From positions 1,178,001 to 1,242,000 of the forward strand of contig NZ_CP068046.1 of NCBI RefSeq assembly GCF_016698665.1: a stretch of DNA of 64,000 nt, in the 5' to 3' direction. The DNA comes from Devosia rhizoryzae (GTDB taxonomy: Bacteria > Pseudomonadota > Alphaproteobacteria > Rhizobiales > Devosiaceae). This document shows positions 1 to 9,314 of this stretch, piece by piece. Numbering within the stretch: position 1 is the stretch's first letter; every line of letters starts with the position of its first letter. The position numbers were made by a program, and so were the translations under genes. The notes beneath the pieces were generated by a model. That model searched no databases. It saw nothing but the letters and a program-made list of their open reading frames with translations, and was not told where the DNA came from.

Positions 1-229
1 GCCGGCTGGCCGGTTTGTCGAGCTGAGCTATACCGGTCATCCTGATCAGCTCATGACCGTCACCGGCATGCTGATTGGCTGGCTCAAAGAGACCAATCAG
101 AAGCTAGACGTCGACGAGAAGCCGGACGGCGATCATTTCGCTTGCCGGCTCGAAATCTACGAGAGCGACCCGGATGTTGTGCCAGACATGAACGATTGGG
201 TGACCACGCTGGCATTCAAGCTGGCCTAG
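1..229 (+). CDS. GyrI-like / AraC effector-binding domain protein (3' end only)
   Basis: The window opens inside this gene. The readable frame begins at base 2 and gives the last 75 residues, ending at TAG 227-229. The pattern GRFVELSYTGHPDQL followed by a hydrophobic helix, and a C-terminal RLEIYESDPDVV strand, matches the GyrI-like small-molecule-binding domain found at the C-terminus of AraC-type regulators or as a stand-alone protein. Whether a DNA-binding domain lies upstream cannot be seen. Its stop shares the CTAG at 226-229 with the convergent phosphotransferase gene. Family assignment is by pattern recognition only. Confidence 0.6.
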   Translation, partial: PAGRFVELSYTGHPDQLMTVTGMLIGWLKETNQKLDVDEKPDGDHFACRLEIYESDPDVVPDMNDWVTTLAFKLA

Positions 230-996
230 AACAGCTCATCGAGGGCGCAGTAGAAGCGATACTGCGCCTCGTCCCATTCGGCGCCATAAGCGGCAAGAAA
301 AGGGGCGACATGCTCTTCGCCGATGTTGAAGATGATAGATCGGCAGGCGAGTGCCAGGTCCTGCCAGACACCAGCAGTACCGACGCGGCCGCAGTCGATG
401 AAGCCTGAAAAGCGATCATCAAGGGCCATGATGTTGGGCGTTGAAGCATCGCCATGGGTGACGATCTGAGTGCCCTCCGTGGGACGGTTGGAATAAAGCC
501 AGTCGAGCACTTGCTGTGTCGTCCAGCCTGCACGTTCATCGTCGAAGTCGGCTTCATCGATCAGGATGGCGTCGACACGCAGCTTCGCGGCGGCGAGGCG
601 GGCTTCGATGTTGTGATCGAAGGGGCACTGGCGCGGATCAAGTGCGTGGATGCGCTTAAGACCCTGTGCATAGATGCGGACGAAGTCGGCAGGCCAATCC
701 GTGTAGTGCGTCAGGTCTTCGCCGGGAACGGCAGGCATCAGCAGCCAATGGCGGCCGTCAGCCTCCAGAGCCTCGACGACGCGCGGTGCTTTGAAGCCCA
801 TCCTGGTCAGCCAGTTGAGCCGCTCGATTTCGCCTGGCAGTTCGGCAAATGGACCAACTGGCTCGGACTTGAGGAAGACCGACGTCTCGGCGCTAAGCTC
901 GATGCGCCAAACCGCGGCGCCGGACTCACCGACAGTGATTTTGTCCATTGGGCGCTCTGCCAGGCTGGCCAGTGCTTGGGGTAGGATAATAGTCAT
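226..996 (-). CDS. APH(3')-type aminoglycoside O-phosphotransferase
   Basis: A 256-residue protein, close to the roughly 264 residues of classical APH(3') enzymes. The kinase fold is complete: ATP-contacting Lys43 (VFLKSEP), the catalytic loop HGDASTPN at 181-188 with Asp183 and Asn188, and the metal-binding Asp201 in GFIDCGRVG. The C-terminus FYCALDELF resembles the conserved end of the family. Family members phosphorylate the 3'-hydroxyl of kanamycin/neomycin-type drugs; the substrate here is inferred, and a chromosomal housekeeping kinase is possible. Its ATG overlaps the aat stop as ATGA (993-996), so it is probably translated with aat. No mobile element flanks it. Confidence 0.85.
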   Translation of the reverse strand: MTIILPQALASLAERPMDKITVGESGAAVWRIELSAETSVFLKSEPVGPFAELPGEIERLNWLTRMGFKAPRVVEALEADGRHWLLMPAVPGEDLTHYTDWPADFVRIYAQGLKRIHALDPRQCPFDHNIEARLAAAKLRVDAILIDEADFDDERAGWTTQQVLDWLYSNRPTEGTQIVTHGDASTPNIMALDDRFSGFIDCGRVGTAGVWQDLALACRSIIFNIGEEHVAPFLAAYGAEWDEAQYRFYCALDELF

Positions 997-1625
997 TCAT
1001 TATTGTCCCAGGCGTGCCAATCGGCAGAGAGTGAAGTGGCGCGGCTCAGACGATCCTCGTATTCGGCACGCGGTATTTCGATCCCGCCGAGCGAGGCAAG
1101 GTGATCGGTGACGAACTGAGTGTCGAGCAACTGGAAGCCGCCGGCATCCAGCCGTTCTACGAGATGTGCCATAGCCATCTTGGAGGCGTCGGTGCGGCGG
1201 TGGAACATCGACTCGCCGAAGAATGCAGCGCCGATCGCCAGGCCATAGAGGCCGCCCACGAGTTCACTGCCTTCCCAGACCTCCACCGTATGCGCATAGC
1301 CGCGTCGGAAAAGCTCGCCATAGACTTTTCGAATGGTGCCATTGATCCAGGTCGTGTCCCGGTCGGTACCGACGGTGGCACAGCCTTCGATGATGCCGTC
1401 CCAATCGGTGTCGACGCGAACGGTCCAGCCTGACTTGCGCATGGCCTTGCGCAAGCTCTTGCTCACGTGAAAGCCATCGAGCGGCATGATCCCGCGCATT
1501 TCAGGGCTGACCCAAAAAAGGTCCTCGTCGGCCGCATCTTCAGCCATGGGAAAGATGCCGGCGCGGTAAGCGCGCAGGATCAGCTCAGGCGTGATTTCGA
1601 CGGCGAATGGATCGGGGCGGGACAT
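993..1625 (-). CDS. aat: Leucyl/phenylalanyl-tRNA--protein transferase
   Basis: A cytoplasmic enzyme that adds Leu or Phe from tRNA to proteins with N-terminal Arg or Lys, marking them for ClpS/ClpAP. The 210-residue length is normal. Diagnostic segments are AYRAGIFPMAEDA near the N-terminus, LFWVSPEMRGIMPL, DTTWINGTIRKVY, GLYGLAIGAAFFGESMFHR and LLDTQFVTDHLASLGG. It lies 38 bases downstream of accC and overlaps the next gene by ATGA. The accB-accC-aat order is common in the Hyphomicrobiales. Its partner proteins ClpS and ClpA are encoded at about 20.6-23.4 kb in the same window. Confidence 0.96.
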   Translation of the reverse strand: MSRPDPFAVEITPELILRAYRAGIFPMAEDAADEDLFWVSPEMRGIMPLDGFHVSKSLRKAMRKSGWTVRVDTDWDGIIEGCATVGTDRDTTWINGTIRKVYGELFRRGYAHTVEVWEGSELVGGLYGLAIGAAFFGESMFHRRTDASKMAMAHLVERLDAGGFQLLDTQFVTDHLASLGGIEIPRAEYEDRLSRATSLSADWHAWDNNE

Positions 1626-1663
1626 GGGAAAGAGATAAGGGGCGCCGACGCGCCCCCCAATGT

Positions 1664-3010
1664 TCAGACCTTGTTGTTGGCCAGATAGTTTTCCAGCCAG
1701 TGGATATCGTAGTTACCGCTGATGATGTCCGGCTCCTTGATGAGGCGTTGGAACAGGGGCAGGGTAGTCTTGACGCCATCGATGACGAATTCGTCCACCG
1801 CACGACGCAGGCGCTGCAGGCACTCTTCGCGCGTACGCCCGTAGACGATCAACTTGCCAATCAGCGAGTCGTAGTAGGGCGGGATTTTGTAGCCTTGGTA
1901 GACTGCGGAATCGACGCGGATGCCGACGCCGCCTGCCGGGTGGTAGAAGGTGATGGTGCCGGGCGATGGCGCAAAGGTCTGCGGATCTTCGGCATTGATG
2001 CGCACTTCGATAGCGTGGCCGACGAAGTTGACCTTGTCCTGCGTCATCGAAAGGGTTTCGCCCGAGGCAACGCGGATCTGTTCGTAGACGATGTCGATGC
2101 CGGTAATGCGCTCGGTGACGGGGTGTTCCACCTGGAGGCGGGTGTTCATTTCGATGAAATAGAACTCGCCGTTCTCGTAAAGGAACTCGATAGTCCCTGC
2201 GCCGGAATACTGGAGCTTGCGCATTGCGGCAGCACAGATATCGCCGATGCGATCGCGTTCTTCGACGGTGATGGTGGGGCCGCCGGCTTCTTCCCAGACC
2301 TTCTGATGGCGGCGCTGCAGGGAGCAGTCCCGGACCCCCAGATGAACGGCATTGCCCTTGCCATCGCCGAGAACCTGGACCTCGATGTGGCGCGGCTTGC
2401 CGAGGTACTTTTCCATATAGACGGAATCGTTGCCAAAGGCAGCCTTGGCTTCGCTGCGTGCGGTGGACCAGGCTTCGAGCAGATCGGCTTCGGACTTGGC
2501 CACCTTCATGCCGCGACCACCGCCGCCCGCAGTCGCCTTGATCAGGACCGGGTAGCCGATCCCCTTGGCGGTCGAGAGTGCCTCTTCCTCGGTGTCGACG
2601 GCACCAGCAGAACCCGGAACGACAGGAATGCCAAGCTCGACAGCCGTCTTCTTGGCCGTGATCTTGTCGCCCATGATCTCAATATGGTGCGCCGAAGGGC
2701 CGATGAAGGTGACCTTGTGCTCGGTCAGGATCTTGGCGAAGCGAGCGTTCTCGGAAAGGAAGCCATAGCCGGGGTGAACGGCGTCAGCACCGGTGATCTC
2801 GCAGGCTGCGAGGATCGACGGGATGTTGAGGTAACTGTCCTTGGCGGCATTGGGGCCAATGCAGACCGATTCGTCGGCAAGCCGGACATGCATGGCATTG
2901 GCGTCGGCGGTGGAGTGCACCGCGACGGTCTGGATGCCGAGTTCCTTGCAGGCGCGCAGGATGCGGAGCGCGATTTCGCCACGGTTGGCGATCAGGACTT
3001 TCTGAAACAC
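1664..3010 (-). CDS. accC: Acetyl-CoA carboxylase, biotin carboxylase subunit
   Basis: Carboxylates the biotin carried by BCCP, using ATP and bicarbonate, in the first step of fatty-acid synthesis. The 448-residue protein starts with the N-terminal fold FQKVLIANRGEIALRI. It then shows the ATP-grasp glycine-rich loop GGGGRGMKVA, the catalytic segment EMNTRLQVEHPVTE and the C-terminal domain with YYDSLIGKLIVYG. The start codon is GTG at 3010-3008, supported by a strong GGAGGG ribosome-binding site ending six bases upstream. It follows accB by 12 bases, forming the usual accBC operon. Confidence 0.98.
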   Translation of the reverse strand: MFQKVLIANRGEIALRILRACKELGIQTVAVHSTADANAMHVRLADESVCIGPNAAKDSYLNIPSILAACEITGADAVHPGYGFLSENARFAKILTEHKVTFIGPSAHHIEIMGDKITAKKTAVELGIPVVPGSAGAVDTEEEALSTAKGIGYPVLIKATAGGGGRGMKVAKSEADLLEAWSTARSEAKAAFGNDSVYMEKYLGKPRHIEVQVLGDGKGNAVHLGVRDCSLQRRHQKVWEEAGGPTITVEERDRIGDICAAAMRKLQYSGAGTIEFLYENGEFYFIEMNTRLQVEHPVTERITGIDIVYEQIRVASGETLSMTQDKVNFVGHAIEVRINAEDPQTFAPSPGTITFYHPAGGVGIRVDSAVYQGYKIPPYYDSLIGKLIVYGRTREECLQRLRRAVDEFVIDGVKTTLPLFQRLIKEPDIISGNYDIHWLENYLANNKV

Positions 3011-3022
3011 GAGAAGCCCTCC

Positions 3023-3523
3023 TTATTCGATGACGACGAGCGGCTCGCCATATTCGACCGGCTGGGCATCGTCGACGAGGATGCGTGTGACGGTGCCGGA
3101 GCGATGCGCCGGGATCTGGTTCATCGTCTTCATCGCTTCGATGATGAGGACCGTCTGGCCTTCCGTCACCTTGCTACCGACTTCGGTGAAGGTCGGCTTG
3201 CCTGGCTCAGGAGAGCGGTAGGCGGTGCCGACCATTGGCGACGTCAGTGTGCCAGGATTGGAGGCAAGATCTTCGGTCTTGGCTGGAGCCGCGGCAACGG
3301 AGCCGGCAGGTGCGCTCGGCGTTGCTGGCGCAGCAGGAGCCATCGGTGGCGCCATGTACTGCATAGGAGCAGGCGCGTAGGCGGGCGCTTCATTGGGGTA
3401 GGAACGCGTGACGCGGACCCGAAGGTCTTCCTGCTCGATTTCGATCTCGGCAAGGTTTTCCTTGTTCAAGAGTTCGGCAATGGCACGGATCAGGTCCTGA
3501 TCCACTTGCGATGACTTGGTCAT
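3023..3523 (-). CDS. accB: Biotin carboxyl carrier protein of acetyl-CoA carboxylase
   Basis: Carries the biotin that shuttles carboxyl groups between AccC and the carboxyltransferase. The 166-residue protein has three parts. An N-terminal helical region is followed by an Ala/Pro-rich flexible linker (about residues 50-85). The C-terminal biotinyl domain carries the biotinylation motif EAMKTMN with Lys132, preceded by [14 protein letters not shown]. It lies 31 bases after aroQ and 12 before accC, so aroQ-accB-accC are probably cotranscribed. Confidence 0.98.
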   Translation of the reverse strand: MTKSSQVDQDLIRAIAELLNKENLAEIEIEQEDLRVRVTRSYPNEAPAYAPAPMQYMAPPMAPAAPATPSAPAGSVAAAPAKTEDLASNPGTLTSPMVGTAYRSPEPGKPTFTEVGSKVTEGQTVLIIEAMKTMNQIPAHRSGTVTRILVDDAQPVEYGEPLVVIE

Positions 3524-3554
3524 TCTGTCGGTCTCCCGGCTTCGCGTCGAAGCG

Positions 3555-3992
3555 TTATTTCAGTTTCTGGGCCAAGGCTTCGAGGGCTAGTTTATACCCC
3601 AAGGAGCCGAAGCCGCAAATAACGCCGTAGGCGACCGACGACACATAGGAGTGGTGCCGGAACGCTTCGCGTTGGTGAATATTGGAAAGATGAACCTCGG
3701 CAACCGGCAGGTCCGCAGCGCGCAAGGCGTCGTGGATGGCGACCGAAGTGTGGGAATAGGCTGCCGGATTGATCAGGATGGCGTCGGCCATGCCGCGGGC
3801 CTCCTGTATCCAGGTGACCAGTTCGCCTTCATGGTTGGACTGGCGAAAGTCGAGGTCGAGGCCAAGCATCTCCGCCGTGGCCGCACACATGGTCTGGATG
3901 TCCTTGAGCGTCTCGAACCCATAGGTCTGCGGCTCGCGGGTGCCGAGCAGATTGAGGTTCGGGCCATTGAGGACGAGAACGCGGTTAGCCAT
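3555..3992 (-). CDS. aroQ: Type II 3-dehydroquinate dehydratase
   Basis: Third enzyme of the shikimate pathway, converting 3-dehydroquinate to 3-dehydroshikimate as a cytoplasmic dodecamer. The start [19 protein letters not shown] with Tyr24, the segment [24 protein letters not shown] and the [11 protein letters not shown] histidine motif are diagnostic of the type II family. I chose ATG 3992, giving 145 residues, because it has an AAGG site seven bases upstream; a TTG two codons earlier (3998) is in frame but less likely. Confidence 0.96.
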   Translation of the reverse strand: MANRVLVLNGPNLNLLGTREPQTYGFETLKDIQTMCAATAEMLGLDLDFRQSNHEGELVTWIQEARGMADAILINPAAYSHTSVAIHDALRAADLPVAEVHLSNIHQREAFRHHSYVSSVAYGVICGFGSLGYKLALEALAQKLK

Positions 3993-4076
3993 GATCAAAC
4001 CTTGTGCACTGGCAGTTTCGGCCAGTGCAAGGGCGGTTACACGAAATGCACCGGAAAGGCTAGAGACGCCCGCGCC

Positions 4077-4931
4077 TTAGCTGCATTGTGACTTGCCGCA
4101 TTCGCGCATGTCGGCAATGCGGGAGCGCAGCTCGTCGGCGCCGATTGCCCCCGGAATGATCTCGTCGCCGATGATGTAGGTGGGCGTGCCGGTAATGCCG
4201 AGCGCTTGGGCGATTTCATAGGATTTCTGGATCGATTGGGCCACCGAGGGCTCGCCCATGCGCAGTTCCAGATCAACCTGGCTCAGACCAAGACCGGCAG
4301 CCGCAGTAAGCGCGGTTTCCTTGTCCACCTTGCCACGGCTCGAAAACAGTGCCTCGTGGAACTGCCAGTAATCGACGTCTTCCTGGCCGACCAGGACGGC
4401 GACGCGCGCCGCATCGATCGACTCGTTGGAAAGGATCGGGAATTCCTTAAGAACGACCTTAAGATTGGGGTCCTCAGCGAGAAGAGCAGCCATATCGGGG
4501 AGGGCCGAGCGGCAATAGCCGCAATTGTAGTCGAAAAACTCGACTAGCGTGACGTCGCCTTCGGGATTGCCGAGCACGACATCGGTCGGTGATTCGAAGA
4601 TGGCGGTGCGGTACTCTGCCAGTGCCGTTCGTGTGGTCTCGGCTTCTTCCGAGCGCATGGTCTCCTCCAACGCAACAGACATGCGTTGAAGAACCTTGGG
4701 ATCGCTTAGAAGATACTCTTCGATCAACGGGTTGAGCACCGCTGGATCGATCTCTGCGGTCTCGATGGGGGTGGGTTCGGCAGCAGCCCGTTGTTCTGAG
4801 AGCACCTGCTCTACGATCGCCCGCACCGCAACTGCATCCATCTCAGGTTCTGGCTGGTTCAACAGCGCAAAGCCGAGTGCACCAGCGAGAATGCCGGCTA
4901 CGGCGACGAGAACGAAGGACAGGCGATTCAT
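4077..4931 (-). CDS. DsbA/Com1-family periplasmic thiol-disulfide oxidoreductase
   Basis: A 284-residue exported thioredoxin-fold protein. Residues 5-25 form an uncleaved anchor or signal sequence, followed by a charged helical linker (about 30-115) like the Com1/ScsC oligomerisation arm. The thioredoxin domain follows, with active site CGYC at 137-140 and the cis-proline loop ITGTPTYIIGD. It probably forms or shuffles disulfides in the periplasm. Two extra cysteines sit at the extreme C-terminus (ECGKSQCS). It lies 84 bases upstream of aroQ on the same strand and may head that operon. Confidence 0.88.
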   Translation of the reverse strand: MNRLSFVLVAVAGILAGALGFALLNQPEPEMDAVAVRAIVEQVLSEQRAAAEPTPIETAEIDPAVLNPLIEEYLLSDPKVLQRMSVALEETMRSEEAETTRTALAEYRTAIFESPTDVVLGNPEGDVTLVEFFDYNCGYCRSALPDMAALLAEDPNLKVVLKEFPILSNESIDAARVAVLVGQEDVDYWQFHEALFSSRGKVDKETALTAAAGLGLSQVDLELRMGEPSVAQSIQKSYEIAQALGITGTPTYIIGDEIIPGAIGADELRSRIADMRECGKSQCS

Positions 4932-5072
4932 CAGCGGGCTCCAGGACGTGCGGCCTTTTAGCAGACCTTTGTCATTCTAGCAGCCAGTTCTCGATGGGCG
5001 CTGCGCCACGATTTCAATTGTAGTTGAGGTCGAAATATCGGTGGGCTAGTTCGGGCTGACGACGGAGACAGC

Positions 5073-6224
5073 ATGACAGACACACAAGATGGAATCAGGC
5101 CCTTCCTGGCCATGGATATCCTCAAGCGCGCCAAAGTTCTCGAAAGCGAAGGGCGCAGCATCTGCCACCTTGAACTCGGCGAGCCGGGCCAGCCTCCGGC
5201 GCCGGGTGTAATCGATGCCGTTGCCAAGGCGCTGCCGTCGCCGCAGGGCTATACCAATGCCAAGGGGCTGCTTGATTTGCGCCGGCGGTTGTCGCGGTAC
5301 TATGCCGAACAGCATGGCGTCGATGTCGACCCCGACCTGATCATGGCGACCATGGGCTCTTCGTCCGGGTTCATTCTCGCGTTTCACACAGCCTTCCGAC
5401 CTGGCGCAAAAATAGCGATAACCCGACCTGGGTATCCGGCTTACGTGAACACTCTGGCGGGGCTGGGTTTTGGCGTCGTCGAGATTCCTGTGCATGCCGC
5501 CAATGGCTGGCATCTCACGGGAGCAGAGATCGCTGCAGCGCATGCACGGCAACCATTTGAGGGCCTGCTGTTTGCCAGCCCGGCAAATCCGACGGGAGCA
5601 TCGGTGGACCGGGCCGGGATGGCCGATATCGTCGAAACCTGTGCGCGCCTCGGCGTTACATTTATCTCCGACGAAATATACCACGGGCTCGACTATCGCG
5701 GCCCTTCCGTCAGCGCCCTCGAGCTGACGCGCGATGCGATCGTCATCAACAGCTTTTCGAAATACTACTGCATGACGGGATGGCGGATCGGCTGGATGGT
5801 GCTGCCGGACGCGCTGATCCGCCGCGCTGAAATCCTGCAGCAAAACCTCTTTATCTCCGCACCGACCCTCAGCCAGATTGCGGCCACTGCGGCGCTGGAC
5901 GAGCGCGACTATTCGGAGGCGCAGAAGGCAAGTTATGCACAAAACCGGGCTGTGCTAAGCGCCGGCTTGCGGGAACTTGGCTTCGATCTCCCTAGCCCGG
6001 GCGATGGTGCATTCTATGCCTATGCCGGCATCAGCCGTTTCTCTAATGACTCGTTGGCGTTCTGCGAAACCATGCTTGAGCGCGCAGGTGTTGCTTCCGC
6101 CCCGGGCGTCGACTTCGACCGTGTGGATGGCAACGGCTTTATCCGCTTCAGCTATGCAGGCACACGGCAGAGCATCGAAGAGGGGCTTGAGCGTTTGAGG
6201 GTGTTCCTGGCCGCCGGCGGCTAG
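5073..6224 (+). CDS. Class I/II pyridoxal-phosphate aminotransferase
   Basis: A 383-residue fold-type I aminotransferase related to aspartate/aromatic aminotransferases. The PLP Schiff-base lysine is Lys230 in NSFSKYYCMTGWRIGW. Other motifs are PLHLELGEPG-like ICHLELGEPGQP near residue 30, SPANPTGA and the C-terminal arginine in FIRFSYAG. The ATG at 5073 has a GGAG site. The amino-acid substrate cannot be read from sequence. It is convergent with the DUF423 gene and the two stops share CTAG at 6221-6224. Confidence 0.92.
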   Translation: MTDTQDGIRPFLAMDILKRAKVLESEGRSICHLELGEPGQPPAPGVIDAVAKALPSPQGYTNAKGLLDLRRRLSRYYAEQHGVDVDPDLIMATMGSSSGFILAFHTAFRPGAKIAITRPGYPAYVNTLAGLGFGVVEIPVHAANGWHLTGAEIAAAHARQPFEGLLFASPANPTGASVDRAGMADIVETCARLGVTFISDEIYHGLDYRGPSVSALELTRDAIVINSFSKYYCMTGWRIGWMVLPDALIRRAEILQQNLFISAPTLSQIAATAALDERDYSEAQKASYAQNRAVLSAGLRELGFDLPSPGDGAFYAYAGISRFSNDSLAFCETMLERAGVASAPGVDFDRVDGNGFIRFSYAGTRQSIEEGLERLRVFLAAGG

Positions 6225-6586
6225 GCTTCGCGGTGCTTGATGAAAGCGCCCAAGGCGATCGCGAACCAGCCGGCCATCATCAGGAAGCCGCCGATTGGGG
6301 CAGACATCGGGAAGAGGCCATCTCCCGCAAATTGCCGGGTGAGCAGGTCTCCGGCAAACATTGCTGTGCCCATGACAAGGAGAACTGCCGCGGCTGTGGC
6401 CGTGCGCAACATGGGCCAAGCGACATAAAGGGCGATTAGCGCTGGAGCGTGGGCGAGGCACATGGCGGAAGCGCTGGCCAGCAGCCGTGGATCGGTACCA
6501 TGCGAAGCGGCAGCGGCCATGGCGACGCCCGCCAGACCAAATAAACCGGCAGCAAATAGGGTGATCGAGCGGAGCATGATGGCCAT
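6221..6586 (-). CDS. DUF423 family small membrane protein
   Basis: A 121-residue protein with about four predicted membrane helices, starting FAAGLFGLAGVAMAAAASHG and containing the family-typical GGFLMMAGWFAIALGA near the C-terminus. It belongs to DUF423 (YgdD-like), of unknown function. A longer frame reaches 6634, but that start would place the RNase E terminator (6600-6630) inside the gene, so ATG 6586 (or 6577) is preferred. It is convergent with the aminotransferase gene. Confidence 0.85.
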   Translation of the reverse strand: MAIMLRSITLFAAGLFGLAGVAMAAAASHGTDPRLLASASAMCLAHAPALIALYVAWPMLRTATAAAVLLVMGTAMFAGDLLTRQFAGDGLFPMSAPIGGFLMMAGWFAIALGAFIKHREA

Positions 6587-6599
6587 TCGCGTCTTCTTC

Positions 6600-6630
6600 G
6601 CAAAAGAGCAGGGCGGCCCGGAGGCCGCCC
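6600..6630 (-). terminator. Rho-independent terminator downstream of rne
   Basis: Eight-base perfect stem (6611-6618 with 6623-6630, GGGCGGCC/GGCCGCCC), a four-base loop, and a T-rich tail TCTTTTG when read leftward. It begins nine bases after the rne stop codon. Confidence 0.8.
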
Positions 6631-6638
6631 TCATTGTT

Positions 6639-9314
6639 CTAGCCTAGGCCGAGGCGGCGCTGCCACCAGCCAGCTTTTTTCTTCGGCGGCTCTTCGCCTT
6701 CGGCCGGGGTCTCAGCCGGAGGCGCAGCGCTTGAAGACACGACGACGCCTTCAGGCGGAAGTTCCTTCCTGACGCGACGCGGGCGAGAAGCAGCCTCTTC
6801 AGTTGAAGCCTCTTCCTCTGCGGGAGCTTCAACGGCCGGCTGCTCCGCCGGCCCTTCTTCTGCCGCCACAGGCTCGGCAATTGCAGCCTCCGGAGCTGCT
6901 TCGGTGGCTTCAGCCTTGGGCTTGCGTGCGCGAGGCTTGCGCTTCGGCTTTTCTTCCGCAGCAGGTTCTTCGGCCGCGGTGGCTTTCACCGGAGTGGTCT
7001 CGGCAGGAGCCGATTCTTCGGTCTCGGCGACCTTCTTGCGGCGGCTGCGCTTCGGCTTTTCGACCGGTGCCGGTTCGGCAGCGGCTTCCTCTTCGGCCAC
7101 GGGAGCCGGGTTCAGCTCGACATGATCCACGATGGCGTCTGGCGAGGCTTCGACAGAGGCATCGGTGGGTTCGGCGGTCTCTTCGGAAGAAGCGGTTGCA
7201 GCCACTGCAGCACCATTGTCTTCGCGGCGATTGCGACGTCCGCCGCGGCGGCCACGGCGACGGCGACGGCGGTTTTCGCCTTCGGCATCAGTTTCGCCGG
7301 CAGGTGCTTCCTCGCCTTCGTCATCACCAGCGTTGTCGTTGGCTTCGACGGTATCGGCTTCGCCTTCAGCTGCGACTTGCTGCTGCGGACGTTCGCCACC
7401 GCGATCCCCGCCACGGCGGCGACGACGGCGACGGCGACGGCCATTGCCTTCGCCCTCGCTGGACTCAGACGCGCGAGCTTCAGTCTCCTCGCCTTCCTCC
7501 GCATCCGCCTCGACGTCGATCTCTTCTTCTTCCTCGATGACGTCTTCGATCACGGCGCTATCGACGCGAACGTGGGCCGCGGCGCGCTGGTCGGCATAGG
7601 CCACGATGCGGGCTTCGCCCTTTTCGATCATGAACTGGTGGCCCGTCACGGTGCTGTCGGCGGTGATGGTGATCGAGAGCTGATTGCGCGCTTCGAGCAT
7701 CGACAGCGTGTCGCGCTTGTAGTTGAGGATGTAGAGCGCGACTTCAACCGGCACGCGCACGTTGATCGACTGACCCTGCTTGCGCAACACGTGGTCTTCA
7801 ATGTGGCGCATGATCATCAGCGCCAGACTTTCGGTGGAGCGCACGAGGCCGGTGCCGTCGCAGATCGGGCACTTGTGAGTCGAGCTTTCGACCACGCCGA
7901 AGCGGATGCGCTGACGGCTCATTTCCATGAGGCCGAAATGGCTGATGCGGCCCACCTGGATGCGGGCGCGATCGTCCTTAAGCGCATCCTTGAGCTTGCG
8001 CTCGACTGCACGGTTGGAGCGGTTCTCCATCATATCGATGAAGTCGATGACGATGAGACCGGCGAGGTCGCGCAGACGCAGCTGGCGCGCCACTTCGTCG
8101 GCCGCCTCGAGGTTGGTCTGGAGCGCGGTGTCCTCGATATTGTGCTCCTTGGTGGAGCGGCCCGAGTTCACGTCGATCGAAACCAGCGCTTCGGTCGGGT
8201 TGATGACGATATAGCCGCCGGAGGGCAGGGTCACCGTGGGCGAAAACATGGAATCGAGCTGTGCTTCGATGCCATATTTCGAGAACAGCGGCTGATCATC
8301 CTTGTAGAGCATCACGTTCTTGGCGTGGCTCGGCATGATCATCTTCATGAAATCGCGGGCTTCCTGGAAAGCCTCGCTGCCTGCCACGAAGACTTCATCG
8401 ATGTCCTTGTTGTAGAGGTCACGGATGGTGCGCTTGATAAGCGAGCCTTCCTCGTAGACCAGGCATGGCGCCGAGCTTTGCAGCGTCAGCGTGCGCACCG
8501 ATTCCCAAAGGCGCATCAAGTATTCGAAATCGCGCTTGACCTCGGCCTTGGTGCGCGAGGCACCGGCCGTGCGCAGGATGACACCCATGCCCTGCGGCAC
8601 TTCGAGGTCCGAGGTGATTTCCTTGAGGCGCTTGCGATCGGCAGCGTTGGTGATCTTGCGCGAAATGCCACCACCACGGGCGGTGTTGGGCATCAGCACC
8701 GAATAGCGGCCGGCCAGCGAGAGGTAAGTCGTCAGAGCTGCGCCTTTATTACCACGCTCTTCCTTGACCACCTGCACCAGCATGACCTGGCGGCGCTTGA
8801 TGACTTCCTGGATCTTGTACTGATGACGGCGCTGCTGGCTGTAGCGGCGACGTTCCGGCACTTCCTCGAGCGCATCGGCACCGCCGATGGATTCTACCGG
8901 TTCGGAGTTCGCAGGTGCCTGCTCGATGTGGCTTTCTTCGCCTTCGGCAGCCTCGGCGTCGGGCTCTTCACTGCTGGCTTCAGCCGGAGCAGGAGCCTCT
9001 TCGGCCTCGTCGTGGTGCTCGTCCTCGTGCTCTTCTTCGCGCAGCAGAGCTTCGCGGTCGGCAACGGGGATCTGGTAATAATCGGGGTGAATTTCGCTGA
9101 AAGCGAGGAAGCCGTGGCGGTTGCCGCCATATTCAACAAAGGCCGCCTGCAGCGACGGCTCAACGCGCGTTACTTTTGCAAGATAGATATTGCCCCGCAA
9201 CTGCTGACGCTGGGCCGACTCGAAGTCGAATTCCTCGATACGGTTACCAGCGGTAACGACAATCCGTGTTTCTTCCGGGTGGATGGCATCCACCAGCATT
9301 CTTTTGGTCGCCAT
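6639..9314 (-). CDS. rne: Ribonuclease E/G family endoribonuclease
   Basis: The main endonuclease of mRNA decay and rRNA/tRNA processing, and scaffold of the RNA degradosome. The 891-residue protein starts MATKRMLVDAIHPEETRIVV, with an S1 domain interrupted by an acidic insert (roughly residues 90-160). The catalytic DNase I-like domain has the metal aspartates in VSIDVNSGRST and LIVIDFIDMMENRSN, and the zinc-link is KCPICDGTG. The C-terminal half is a low-complexity scaffold with arginine-rich blocks (RRRRRRRRGG type) and long Ala/Glu/Pro/Lys runs. ATG 9314 has a GGAG site; a longer frame to 9344 is less likely. Confidence 0.96.
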   Translation of the reverse strand: MATKRMLVDAIHPEETRIVVTAGNRIEEFDFESAQRQQLRGNIYLAKVTRVEPSLQAAFVEYGGNRHGFLAFSEIHPDYYQIPVADREALLREEEHEDEHHDEAEEAPAPAEASSEEPDAEAAEGEESHIEQAPANSEPVESIGGADALEEVPERRRYSQQRRHQYKIQEVIKRRQVMLVQVVKEERGNKGAALTTYLSLAGRYSVLMPNTARGGGISRKITNAADRKRLKEITSDLEVPQGMGVILRTAGASRTKAEVKRDFEYLMRLWESVRTLTLQSSAPCLVYEEGSLIKRTIRDLYNKDIDEVFVAGSEAFQEARDFMKMIMPSHAKNVMLYKDDQPLFSKYGIEAQLDSMFSPTVTLPSGGYIVINPTEALVSIDVNSGRSTKEHNIEDTALQTNLEAADEVARQLRLRDLAGLIVIDFIDMMENRSNRAVERKLKDALKDDRARIQVGRISHFGLMEMSRQRIRFGVVESSTHKCPICDGTGLVRSTESLALMIMRHIEDHVLRKQGQSINVRVPVEVALYILNYKRDTLSMLEARNQLSITITADSTVTGHQFMIEKGEARIVAYADQRAAAHVRVDSAVIEDVIEEEEEIDVEADAEEGEETEARASESSEGEGNGRRRRRRRRRGGDRGGERPQQQVAAEGEADTVEANDNAGDDEGEEAPAGETDAEGENRRRRRRGRRGGRRNRREDNGAAVAATASSEETAEPTDASVEASPDAIVDHVELNPAPVAEEEAAAEPAPVEKPKRSRRKKVAETEESAPAETTPVKATAAEEPAAEEKPKRKPRARKPKAEATEAAPEAAIAEPVAAEEGPAEQPAVEAPAEEEASTEEAASRPRRVRKELPPEGVVVSSSAAPPAETPAEGEEPPKKKAGWWQRRLGLG

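Noticed and set aside
226..996. Acquired antibiotic-resistance cassette
   Set aside because: No insertion sequence, integron site or composition break is seen, and the gene is coupled to aat by ATGA.
1607..3514. Rightward open frame of about 635 residues
   Set aside because: It is antisense to accC and accB, which are both certain; its composition is that of a GC-rich shadow frame.
6587..6634. Longer start for the DUF423 gene
   Set aside because: It would include the rne terminator hairpin in the coding region and adds no family sequence.
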